In this document: positions 55,608 to 62,691 of the stretch, one piece after another | Layout: every line of letters starts with the position of its first letter | How positions within the stretch are numbered: position 1 is the first letter of the stretch | Assembly: GCF_001613805.1 (NCBI RefSeq) | Contig: NZ_LPVY01000024.1 | Location: forward strand, 186,001-250,000 | Reading direction: 5' to 3' | DNA length: 64,000 nt | Source: Thalassospira lucentensis | Lineage (GTDB): Bacteria; Pseudomonadota; Alphaproteobacteria; Rhodospirillales; Thalassospiraceae | Made by a program: the position numbers and the translations under genes | The notes under the pieces: model-generated | Told to the model about the DNA's origin: nothing | What the model saw: only the letters and a program-made list of their open reading frames with translations | The model's database searches: none

Positions 55608-56627
55608 TCAAGGCACTTCCAGTACCACTTTTCCAACATGTGCGCCACCCCGCAAAATGTCGTGTGCGGCCTGGGCTTCATTCATCGGCAGCGTTTGGTA
55701 AATGACCGGTTTGATCGTGCCGTTTTCAAATAGCGGCCAGACCTGCTGGCGAAGTTTGCCTGCGATTGCGCCCTTGTTGGTAACCGGCTGGGCGCGCAGG
55801 GTTGATCCCATCAGGGTCAGGCGTTTTAACAGAAGCGGGGTAAAGTTGGTTTCGGCCTTGGGCCCGTTCAGGAAGGCAATGATCAAGATACGGCCTTCCA
55901 TCGCAGCCGCCTTGAAATTGCGGCTGACATAATCGCCTGCGACCATATCAAGGATGACATCCGCCCCCTTGCCGCTGGTTGCGGTTTTTACCTCTTCAAC
56001 GAAATCCTGTGTTTTGTAGTTGATGGCGATGTCCGCGCCAAGGTCCAGACAGGCCTGGCATTTTTCATCGGTGCCCGCCGTTGTGATCACGCGCGCGCCA
56101 AATGCCTTGGCAAGCTGGATCGCGGTGGTGCCGATCCCAGATGTCCCGCCATGGACAAGGAATGTTTCGCCCTGTTTCAGCCCGGCCTTGTCGAACACAT
56201 TATGCCAGACGGTAAAGAAGGTTTCGGGAAGGGATGCTGCTTCTGTCATGGAAAGACCGGCCGGGATCGGCAGGCATTGCGCGGCGGGGACGGCGGCATA
56301 TTGGGCATAGCCGCCGCCAGTGACCAGGGCACAGACGCGATCACCGATTTTCCATTGCGTGACATCGGGGGCGGTGGCGACAATTTCGCCCGAAAGCTCC
56401 AGCCCCGGGATTTCCGATGCGCCGGGGGGCGGCGGATACATTCCGGCCACCTGCATCAGGTCCGGGCGGTTGACGCCGGCGGCGTGGATGCGGACCAGAA
56501 CCTCGCCCTTTGTGATTTCCGGCATCGCCACCTTGCCAGCGGCAAGATATCGGTTCTCGCCGTCGATACGGATTTCGATTGCCTGCATGTCTTTGGCAAG
56601 GTCCGGGGAAAGGTCTGGCAAGGTCAT
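55608..56627 (-). CDS. NAD(P)H quinone oxidoreductase (zinc-free MDR family)
   Basis: 339 residues from the ATG at 56627, with GGAG 8 nt upstream; the frame stays open far upstream but that part is not family-like. It shows the GroES-like N-terminus (VRIHAAGVNRPDLMQVAGMYP) and the NADPH-binding TFLVHGGTSGIGTTAIQLAKAFGA motif. No zinc-binding cysteine cluster, so this is the PIG3/quinone reductase subgroup. It reduces quinones or other electrophiles with NADPH. Confidence 0.88.
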   Translation of the reverse strand: MTLPDLSPDLAKDMQAIEIRIDGENRYLAAGKVAMPEITKGEVLVRIHAAGVNRPDLMQVAGMYPPPPGASEIPGLELSGEIVATAPDVTQWKIGDRVCALVTGGGYAQYAAVPAAQCLPIPAGLSMTEAASLPETFFTVWHNVFDKAGLKQGETFLVHGGTSGIGTTAIQLAKAFGARVITTAGTDEKCQACLDLGADIAINYKTQDFVEEVKTATSGKGADVILDMVAGDYVSRNFKAAAMEGRILIIAFLNGPKAETNFTPLLLKRLTLMGSTLRAQPVTNKGAIAGKLRQQVWPLFENGTIKPVIYQTLPMNEAQAAHDILRGGAHVGKVVLEVP

Positions 56628-56713
56628 GACAAAACTCCATGGCGAATGATAAGTTCGGTCACTATGTAATAGCGGGAAAAACGCCAAGGGCAAAATGTCA
56701 AAGGAGGATGACT

Positions 56714-56902
56714 GTGGAAGAAGACGACCTGCAAAAACCTTTGGCCGCGATGTTCGGCCTGCCGCGGAACCTTGACGGAATGTCGATTGAAAACCTTGTC
56801 GATTATCGATCCGCCCTTGAACAGGAACTGGTGCGCGTCGACGCGGCAATGGAGCATCGCAATGGCGTGCGTGCCGGGGCCGAGGCGCTTTTCAAGAACT
56901 GA
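56714..56902 (+). CDS. DUF1192 small protein
   Basis: 62 residues from GTG at 56714: AAGGAGG ends 6 nt before it, while the ATG at 56708 would be only 1 nt away. The family core LDGMSIENLVDYRSALEQELVRVDAAM is clear. Short, helical, widespread in alphaproteobacteria; function unknown. Confidence 0.8.
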   Translation: MEEDDLQKPLAAMFGLPRNLDGMSIENLVDYRSALEQELVRVDAAMEHRNGVRAGAEALFKN

Positions 56903-56943
56903 CGGGACGGGTGCGCCAAAACATTAAACGTGAGGATATATTT

Positions 56944-56989
56944 TTAAACCTCCGGTTAATTGAATGTTAAACTTCCCGTCTTATATATG
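56944..56989 (+). promoter_or_regulatory. Promoter P1 with CtrA-type box
   Basis: TTGAAT (56960-56965) and TATATG (56984-56989) with an 18-nt spacer (16-17 if TATATA/ATATAT is used) form a good sigma-70 promoter. A perfect TTAA-N7-TTAA box (56956-56970) covers the -35, as in CtrA-controlled promoters of Caulobacter; a further TTAA lies 8 nt upstream (56944) and another at 56924. Confidence 0.65.
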
Positions 56990-56991
56990 AG

Positions 56992-57081
56992 TAGTGGGCC
57001 AGAGCTTGGCCCCTTGTCGAACGTGATGTTTCGATGCCTCCCTGTTAAACTGAACCGCCCAAATTCAGGGCGGTTCTTTTT
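56992..57081 (+). ncRNA. Candidate small RNA A (about 90 nt)
   Basis: Downstream of P1 the predicted transcript folds into three stems: GGGCCA/TGGCCC (56996-57012), TCGAA/TTCGA (57017-57034), and a terminator GAACCGCCC/GGGCGGTTC plus five T (57052-57081). Between stems 2 and 3 is an unpaired segment with CCTCCC (57037-57042), complementary to Shine-Dalgarno sequences. No coding frame fits. The layout is that of a trans-acting sRNA. The exact 5' end is inferred. Confidence 0.6.
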
Positions 57082-57095
57082 ATATTTTCGCCTTC

Positions 57096-57136
57096 TACGT
57101 ACTGTTTATACGTATTTCGGTACGTATTAATACGTA
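57096..57136. promoter_or_regulatory. Array of four TACGTA hexamers
   Basis: TACGTA at 57096, 57109, 57121 and 57131 (spacing 13, 12 and 10 bp). The last two form a perfect 16-bp palindrome (57121-57136), and the first and last are both followed by CTGT. The array lies 27-67 bp upstream of the -35 box of the next promoter, the position of an activator site. Confidence 0.6.
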
Positions 57137-57162
57137 CTGTCATATTTCCGACATTAATTACC

Positions 57163-57191
57163 TTGACCCCTTGCCAACCGCTGGCTAGAGT
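57163..57191 (+). promoter_or_regulatory. Promoter P2
   Basis: TTGACC and TAGAGT with a 17-nt spacer, a near-consensus sigma-70 promoter. It can transcribe a short RNA ending at the terminator at 57253-57281, or rcdA by read-through. Confidence 0.65.
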
Positions 57192-57197
57192 TCGGCC

Positions 57198-57276
57198 ACA
57201 AACAAGATCAAGAATAACAAAAAAGTCCGGCAAGTTTAGCAGGTTGAGGCAAGGCCGCCCTTTGGGGCGGTCTTTC
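57198..57276 (+). ncRNA. Candidate small RNA B or rcdA leader (about 80 nt)
   Basis: Between P2 and its terminator is an A-rich, largely unpaired segment (57200-57225) and no reading frame. This could be a second small RNA or an attenuated 5' leader of rcdA, whose ATG is 70 bp after the terminator. Confidence 0.45.
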
Positions 57277-57281
57277 TATTT
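57253..57281 (+). terminator. Terminator upstream of rcdA
   Basis: Stem GGCCGCCC / GGGCGGTC, loop TTTG, then TTTCTATTT. Confidence 0.85.
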
Positions 57282-57314
57282 CGGGGCAAATTCAGGGCAA
57301 ATTCTGGCGGATGC

Positions 57315-57344
57315 TTGAAGCCCGGTCTCCGTTTCCCATATAAG
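57315..57344 (+). promoter_or_regulatory. Possible promoter for leaderless rcdA mRNA
   Basis: TTGAAG (57315-57320), 18 nt, TATAAG (57339-57344). The rcdA ATG begins 5 nt after the -10 box and no ribosome-binding site precedes it, so transcription may start at or very near the start codon. Confidence 0.4.
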
Positions 57345-57348
57345 CGGT

Positions 57349-57798
57349 ATGGCAAATAAGGATCACCCGACCGAGATCGGGCACCCCTATCAAAGCAACT
57401 TCGCGATCGTTCCTTTTTCGCGAACCTATGACGAGGCTTTCACCCTGCTGGTGGAGGCGCGTAATTACCTTTCAGCAAACCGCACCGCATCGCGTCGTGG
57501 CCTTCACAACAGCGTCAAGATGAACCAGTTCATCGAGGAAATGCGCATGACCAGCCGCCTGATCCGGGCGATGGCATGGCTGCTGGCGGTGCGTGCGGTT
57601 GAAGAGGGCGAGATTGATTGGGAAGATGCCGTTGATCTTGATGATCTGATGGTTGATCTGCAAATCTGTGTTCGTGGCGATTGCGACGAAGCAACGGGAT
57701 TCCCGCCAGCCCTTCTTGATCTTATGGAACGTGCCCATTCACTTTACATGCGTACCGCCCGCATGGAACTTCAGGTCGCCGCACGCTGTTCAGCCTGA
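57349..57798 (+). CDS. rcdA: Regulator of CtrA degradation RcdA (DUF1465)
   Basis: 149 residues. The DUF1465 core is visible: FSRTYDEAFTLLVEARNYLS, then MTSRLIRAMAWLLAVRAVEEGEI. In Caulobacter RcdA is an adaptor that helps ClpXP degrade CtrA at the G1-S transition. The N-terminus (MANKDHPTEIG) is followed directly by the domain. There is no Shine-Dalgarno sequence. The upstream region carries a CtrA-type box and two promoter-terminator units. Confidence 0.88.
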   Translation: MANKDHPTEIGHPYQSNFAIVPFSRTYDEAFTLLVEARNYLSANRTASRRGLHNSVKMNQFIEEMRMTSRLIRAMAWLLAVRAVEEGEIDWEDAVDLDDLMVDLQICVRGDCDEATGFPPALLDLMERAHSLYMRTARMELQVAARCSA

Positions 57799-57863
57799 CC
57801 ATGTTTGGCCGCTTTACGAGGGTAGGTAGGGGGTGTTTGCCTGCGTGCGCGTGATAACGTCAG

Positions 57864-59624
57864 TCAGGCGCGCGAGGTGGCGGCAAAGACTTCTATCGGT
57901 TCGGCAAAGCCCTTCATCTGGCGTGTGCCTTTCGATGTGAAGGCCGCCCGGCTGCCGGCGTAGGTATCCTTGACGTTCTGCGACACCAGAATTTCATCAC
58001 CGCCGGCCTGTGCACAGACGCGTGCCGCAAGCTGCACCACGCTGCCAAACAGGTCGTTTTCTTCGGTAATGGCTTCGCCGGCATTGATACCGATGCGGAT
58101 CTGGAATTTCAATTCATCGCGGCCGTTATGCTGGGCCATGTTGCGCTGAATCTCGATGGCGGCTTCGACGGAGCTTGCCGATGACGGGAACACGGCCATG
58201 ATGCCGTCCCCCATATGCTTCACTTCCTTGCCGTAATTGTTGATCAGCGCGGTGCGTACGATCTGGTTATGGATATGCACCATCTGCTGTGCGCCGACAT
58301 CGCCCAGTTGCTGCGTCATCTGGGTGGAATTGACGATATCGGTGAACATCAGCGCATGCAGCTTCTTGCCGCCAGCAGCAACGGGTGCGCCGGTCGGCTT
58401 TTCGGTCCAGGCGGCAATGGCGCGGGATACCGATGTGGTGATGCTGCGCTCGTCCTTCATATAGGCGTCCATCGAGCTTCTGCCCGCGCCATACATGTCC
58501 TTGTATTTCGGCTCCAGAATGTAGCTATCGACATTCTTGCAGAACGTGTCAGCCATGCTGCCGGTCGCACCCAGGGCGGAAATGCAATCCTTCAGGACGC
58601 TGCGTCCCTGCCTTCCTTCAAGGGCGTTCTTTTCGCTACAGGCATCGCAGGCACCGGCAACGTAAAGATTGACGCCGAATTTATGATAGGCGTCCATATT
58701 CGGAACCGTGCGCTTGATGGCTTCGATCGAACCGGCGATGAAGGATTTCATGACCTCGCGCGTGGCCTGAAGTGCGGGCGTCACGGCCATTGGCTGATCG
58801 GGGATGCCGTCATCGCGCTGTTCGGATGCGGATTTGGTATCGTCGGTTTCATCCGCGCCCGTATCAGGCGTTGCTTCATTTTCAGAACGCGCAGCCTCGG
58901 CCGCCATTTCGGCAAAACCGCCTGAGAGGGACGGGCGGCCCGGTGATGCCGTCTTGCGGACTGCCTTGACCGGTTGCCGGGCGACGGATTGCTGCACCGG
59001 TGCGGTGCGTGCCTTGCCCTTGAACCTGCGCGTGATGCTCATCAGCATCGGTGTCGCGCTGGCAAGGAAGCCGACAATGAAGGATATGAAATTGGCTTTG
59101 TCATAAAAGCCCTGACTGATCGAAACACCCATACGCGGCAGGTATTCAAGCCCGTGCGAAGCACCAAGCATTGCGGCCAGACCAATGGCAATCGCAATGC
59201 AAAAGGCAATCATCAGTTTCAGAACCACGCCAACCAGGCTGGGGTTTTCATCGCGGGCCGCAGGCTTTGCCTTTGGGCGGATCGGCTTCGGGGCCGGGCT
59301 TGAAACCGGTTCGGGCTCGACCGCGGCCGGGGCGGGGGCACGAACGGGGGCAGGGCGCGCCGGGGCTGCCTGTGCCTTTTCCAGGGCACCGCTTTGGCGC
59401 GTTTCATAGATGACGTATTCGTCAGCCGCATTATTGGTGTGGTTATAGACTTCGCGAATGACCTTGACGGCGGAGACATGCGCCATCTTTTCAAGCGAGC
59501 GCGCTTCTTCCTCGGCCTGCTTTTTCTGCGCACCGGTAAAGTGGGCGTGAATCTGCCAACGCCCTGAGCGGTCTTTAACATAGACCTCATAGCTGACCTG
59601 GGTGCGCGCGATCACCTGGTTCAT
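57864..59624 (-). CDS. Membrane adenylate/guanylate cyclase with cysteine cluster
   Basis: 586 residues. The N-terminal ~60 residues form a small alpha/beta domain (QVSYEVYVKDRSGRWQIHAH). A Pro/Ala-rich linker, two membrane helices (about 126-150 and 172-192) and a disordered segment follow. Next comes a region with CDAC (~326-329) and two further Cys (LKDC, FCKN). The class III cyclase domain starts near 420: MFTDIVNST with the first metal Asp, KHMGDGIMAVF with the second. The VNxAAR motif reads VQLAAR. It makes cAMP or cGMP; the Cys region may sense metal or redox state. Confidence 0.85.
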   Translation of the reverse strand: MNQVIARTQVSYEVYVKDRSGRWQIHAHFTGAQKKQAEEEARSLEKMAHVSAVKVIREVYNHTNNAADEYVIYETRQSGALEKAQAAPARPAPVRAPAPAAVEPEPVSSPAPKPIRPKAKPAARDENPSLVGVVLKLMIAFCIAIAIGLAAMLGASHGLEYLPRMGVSISQGFYDKANFISFIVGFLASATPMLMSITRRFKGKARTAPVQQSVARQPVKAVRKTASPGRPSLSGGFAEMAAEAARSENEATPDTGADETDDTKSASEQRDDGIPDQPMAVTPALQATREVMKSFIAGSIEAIKRTVPNMDAYHKFGVNLYVAGACDACSEKNALEGRQGRSVLKDCISALGATGSMADTFCKNVDSYILEPKYKDMYGAGRSSMDAYMKDERSITTSVSRAIAAWTEKPTGAPVAAGGKKLHALMFTDIVNSTQMTQQLGDVGAQQMVHIHNQIVRTALINNYGKEVKHMGDGIMAVFPSSASSVEAAIEIQRNMAQHNGRDELKFQIRIGINAGEAITEENDLFGSVVQLAARVCAQAGGDEILVSQNVKDTYAGSRAAFTSKGTRQMKGFAEPIEVFAATSRA

Positions 59625-59788
59625 TCGATTAGCCCAGTCTTCCTGACACTAGGGGGACCCCTTCCCCGATACCGGCGCGGTATAGCGCCGGTTGAAGATT
59701 ATGGCAAGAAAATGTCCGGATGACCATTAAATATGCCTAATGCCCCCGTATAGCAGGGTTGCACGTCATCCTGATTCTGCAGCCGGAA

Positions 59789-59829
59789 AAGAAAAACGCC
59801 CGCAGCATCGTAAAGACGCTAGCGGGCGC
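59789..59829 (-). terminator. Terminator after rpmE
   Basis: Minus strand: CGCCCGC and GCGGGCG arms around an imperfect inner hairpin, followed by TTTTTC, about 35 bp after the rpmE stop. Confidence 0.88.
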
Positions 59830-59863
59830 TGATCCCATAGATCGCCAGAAAGGCGAACTTTGC

Positions 59864-60088
59864 TTAGTTACCGATATTGAAACCGGCGAAGCGTTTTTTG
59901 AACTTCGCGAGCTGACCGCCGCTGTCGAGCAGACGATGAACACCAGTCCAAGCCGGATGGCTTTTCGGATCGATGTCAAGCTTCAGAACGTCGCCCGGAT
60001 TGCCCCAGGTCGATTTGGTGGTGAAGCTGCTGCCGTCCGTCATCTGAACGGTGATTTCATGGTAATCGGGATGGATGTCTTTTTTCAT
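59864..60088 (-). CDS. rpmE: 50S ribosomal protein L31
   Basis: 74 residues beginning [20 protein letters not shown]. It contains no cysteine, so it is the zinc-independent form of L31. The 281-bp divergent spacer to cyaY holds a perfect 12-bp inverted repeat 82-129 bp before this start, which could be part of the rpmE leader. Confidence 0.96.
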   Translation of the reverse strand: MKKDIHPDYHEITVQMTDGSSFTTKSTWGNPGDVLKLDIDPKSHPAWTGVHRLLDSGGQLAKFKKRFAGFNIGN

Positions 60089-60169
60089 CGCCTATCACTC
60101 CGGAATTTGAAGCGCGGTGTATAAGGTAAAAAATCGACCTATGCAACCCCTGTCTCCGGGAATTCTTGG

Positions 60170-60217
60170 ATAAACCGGGATTAAGGGGGGCGACGGCCAT
60201 TTTTGATCCCGGTTTAT
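60170..60217. promoter_or_regulatory. Perfect 12-bp inverted repeat, rpmE/cyaY spacer
   Basis: ATAAACCGGGAT and ATCCCGGTTTAT separated by 24 nt. Would form a stable hairpin in either RNA. On the minus strand it is 82-129 nt before rpmE; on the plus strand 153-200 nt before cyaY. No T-tract follows on the plus strand. Confidence 0.55.
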
Positions 60218-60369
60218 GGTGATATTGCACACTATTCGGGGCATTAATCCGCATCATCTGCATGATGCAGACTTGCGCGAGACTCTTTATATAGTATGGT
60301 GCGCCAGCATATAGAATTGTCGCCTTGCCAGGGGGCGTTTAGCCCTTTTTGACAGACGGAGTGTTGATC

Positions 60370-60702
60370 GTGGCCCTTGATGAAACCCGCTTCCATCAGC
60401 TTGCTGATGACACCATTGAAACCCTTTCGGATCATATTGATGACGAGATGGGGGACGATATTGATGTCGATCTGCAATCGGGAATCCTGACGATCGAACT
60501 CGACTCGGGTGAACAGTTCATCATCAATAAACACGGCCCGAACCGTCAGATCTGGATGTCCTCGCCGGTCAGTGGTGCCAGCCACTATGATTTCGATGAA
60601 GACAATGAAAGCTGGACGTCCACCCGTGGCTCGACGACGCTGACCGATCAGCTTTCGGCTGATCTTGCGGTCAAGACGGGGCGGCGTCTTGATCTCGACT
60701 GA
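60370..60702 (+). CDS. cyaY: Frataxin-like iron donor CyaY
   Basis: 110 residues from GTG at 60370 with GGAG upstream, giving the family start ALDETRFHQLADDTIETL. The acidic first helix and the beta core (DVDLQSGILTIELDSGEQFIIN, then RQIWMSSPVSGASHYDF) match frataxin. It binds iron and modulates IscS-dependent Fe-S assembly. The ABC exporter begins 45 bp later. Confidence 0.92.
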   Translation: MALDETRFHQLADDTIETLSDHIDDEMGDDIDVDLQSGILTIELDSGEQFIINKHGPNRQIWMSSPVSGASHYDFDEDNESWTSTRGSTTLTDQLSADLAVKTGRRLDLD

Positions 60703-60747
60703 TCGGGACCCGGAATTGGCAGGAAAAGCGTAAACTGGAAGGTTGCC

Positions 60748-62544
60748 GTGGCATTGAATCCCCGTACTTCACCCCGTCTTGCAGACAGGGACTCCAGTCG
60801 TAATTTTTCCGCTCTTCGCGCCATTATCCCCTTTGTCCTGCCCTATCGCTTGCAGGTGGCCGGTGCAATGGTCGCACTGGTGATTGCCTCTGGCACGGTT
60901 CTGGCGCTTGGCAGCGGGTTGCGCATGCTTGTCGATCGGGGATTTGCCGATGGCAATGCCGACCTTCTTGATCAGGCGCTTTTTGTTCTGTTTGCGGTCA
61001 CCCTTCTGATGGCCGGGGCAAGCTATGCCCGATTCTTTCTGGTGTCGTGGATCGGGGAGCGCGTGGTTGCCGATATCCGTTCGGCGGTTTATGCTCATAT
61101 CATCCGGCTTGATCCGGGTTTCTTTGAAGTTACCCGTACCGGTGAAGTCCTCTCGCGCCTGACGACCGACACAACGCTTTTGCAGGTCGTGATCGGATCA
61201 AGTGTCTCGATTGCGCTTCGCAATATCCTGATGTTTGTCGGTGGCCTGACCATGCTGGCGGTGACCAGCCCCAAGCTGACAGCACTTGTTCTGCTCGTCG
61301 TGCCGCTGGTGGTTGTGCCGATTATCGGCTATGGCCGCCGGGTGCGCCGCCTGTCGCGCGAGGCACAGGACCGCATCGCCGATGTCAGTGCCTTTTCCGA
61401 AGAATCGCTCAATGCGCTGCGCACCGTACAGGCCTATACCCACGAAAAGATCGAAAGCGACAAGTTTGACGGCTTCGTCGAAGGGGCGTTCAAAACCGCG
61501 ATTTCGCGTATTTCGGCGCGGGCGCTTCTGACCGCGGTTGTCATTGTCATGGTCTTTGGCGCGGTGGGGACGATCCTGTGGATCGGCGGGCATGATGTGC
61601 TCGATGGCACGATTTCGGCAGGCGATCTTTCCGCCTTTGTGTTTTATGCCATCGTGGTTGCGGGTTCGGTCGGTGCGATCAGCGAAGTGATCGGCGATTT
61701 GCAGCGTGCCGCAGGGGCGGCCGAACGCCTGATGGGGCTGCTTGAAACCAAACCGGCCATTGCCGCACCGGCAAACCCGGTCCGGATGCCCGAAAAACAT
61801 CTTGGCCATGTCAGCTTTGAAGATGTGACTTTCCATTACCCGGCGCGCCCGGATCGTTCGGCCCTGACCGGTTTCTCGCTGCAGGTCAGACCGGGGGAAA
61901 CCGTGGCCCTTGTCGGCCCATCCGGTGCCGGTAAAACGACGGTGTTCCAGCTTTTGCTGCGATTCTATGATCCGGCAAGCGGGGTTATCAAGGTTGACGA
62001 TGTCGATATCCGCACCGCCGATCCGGTATCGGTCCGCGAACGGATCGGTCTTGTGGCGCAGGATCCGGTGATCTTTGCCGCCAATGCGTGGGAAAACATC
62101 CGTTATGGCCGCCCGGATGCGTCCGATGAAGATGTCCGGGCCGCCGCCGATGCCGCGCATGCGACCGAATTCCTTGATCGCCTGCCGGATGGTTTTGACA
62201 GCTTCCTTGGTGAAAAGGGTGTGCGTCTTTCTGGCGGGCAGCGGCAGCGCATCGCGATTGCACGTGCGATCCTGCGCAATCCGTCGGTCCTGCTGCTTGA
62301 CGAAGCCACCAGTGCGCTTGATGCCGAAAGCGAACAGGTGGTTCAGAAGGCGCTTGAAACCATCATGAAAACCCGCACCACGCTTGTGATCGCGCACCGT
62401 TTGGCGACGGTGCTGCATGCCGACCGGATCGCGGTGATTGATGATGGCAAACTGATTGCGGTGGGGACCCATCAGGAGCTTCTGGAATCCAGCCCGCTAT
62501 ATAGCCGACTTGCCAAATTGCAGTTTGAACGGGATGCGGCCTGA
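60748..62544 (+). CDS. MsbA-like ABC exporter (fused permease-ATPase)
   Basis: 598 residues, start GTG at 60748. A six-helix permease domain (about 25-320) is followed by the nucleotide-binding domain with Walker A GPSGAGKTT, signature LSGGQRQRIAIARAI and Walker B VLLLDEATSALD. It works as a homodimer, exporting lipids or drugs. The alphaproteobacterial MsbA-related subgroup fits best; the substrate is unknown. Confidence 0.92.
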   Translation: MALNPRTSPRLADRDSSRNFSALRAIIPFVLPYRLQVAGAMVALVIASGTVLALGSGLRMLVDRGFADGNADLLDQALFVLFAVTLLMAGASYARFFLVSWIGERVVADIRSAVYAHIIRLDPGFFEVTRTGEVLSRLTTDTTLLQVVIGSSVSIALRNILMFVGGLTMLAVTSPKLTALVLLVVPLVVVPIIGYGRRVRRLSREAQDRIADVSAFSEESLNALRTVQAYTHEKIESDKFDGFVEGAFKTAISRISARALLTAVVIVMVFGAVGTILWIGGHDVLDGTISAGDLSAFVFYAIVVAGSVGAISEVIGDLQRAAGAAERLMGLLETKPAIAAPANPVRMPEKHLGHVSFEDVTFHYPARPDRSALTGFSLQVRPGETVALVGPSGAGKTTVFQLLLRFYDPASGVIKVDDVDIRTADPVSVRERIGLVAQDPVIFAANAWENIRYGRPDASDEDVRAAADAAHATEFLDRLPDGFDSFLGEKGVRLSGGQRQRIAIARAILRNPSVLLLDEATSALDAESEQVVQKALETIMKTRTTLVIAHRLATVLHADRIAVIDDGKLIAVGTHQELLESSPLYSRLAKLQFERDAA

Positions 62545-62579
62545 CCGGGTAAAAGCCCGATGAGCCGATCGACAAGCCA

Positions 62580-62608
62580 GCCCCGTCTGCATGCAGGCGG
62601 GGTTTGTT
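62580..62608 (+). terminator. First terminator after ABC exporter
   Basis: CCCCGTCTGC / GCAGGCGGGG stem with one G-T pair, then TTTGTTC, 36 bp after the stop. Confidence 0.8.
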
Positions 62609-62623
62609 CTTGAGTTCAGATAT

Positions 62624-62664
62624 TAAAAAAGCCCGCCGGTGATGATCGGTGGGCTTTTTTATAA
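62624..62664. terminator. Bidirectional terminator ABC exporter / M23 peptidase
   Basis: AAAAAAGCCCGCCG pairs with CGGTGGGCTTTTTT; runs of A and T flank both sides, so it can end transcripts from either strand. Confidence 0.92.
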
Positions 62665-62691
62665 GGCATCTGCCTTGGTATCCGTATCGGC

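Larger units (their letters stand above)
56903..57348. other. 446-bp regulatory/RNA region between DUF1192 and rcdA
   Basis: Unusually rich in signals: four TTAA half-sites, a sigma-70 promoter, a structured RNA candidate with terminator, four TACGTA hexamers, a second promoter and a second terminator, then rcdA. Each is listed separately. A short minus-strand reading frame here is rejected as coding. Confidence 0.75.

Noticed and set aside
57096-57136. CRISPR-like or attachment-site repeat
   Set aside because: The repeats are 6 bp with 4-7 bp between them and palindromic; this fits regulator binding sites, not spacers or a recombination core.
57045-57233. 62-codon minus-strand frame in the rcdA upstream region
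   Set aside because: It covers a terminator, the TACGTA array and a promoter. No ribosome-binding site, no family features.
61198-62472. 424-codon open frame on the minus strand
   Set aside because: Antisense to the ABC exporter; same explanation.
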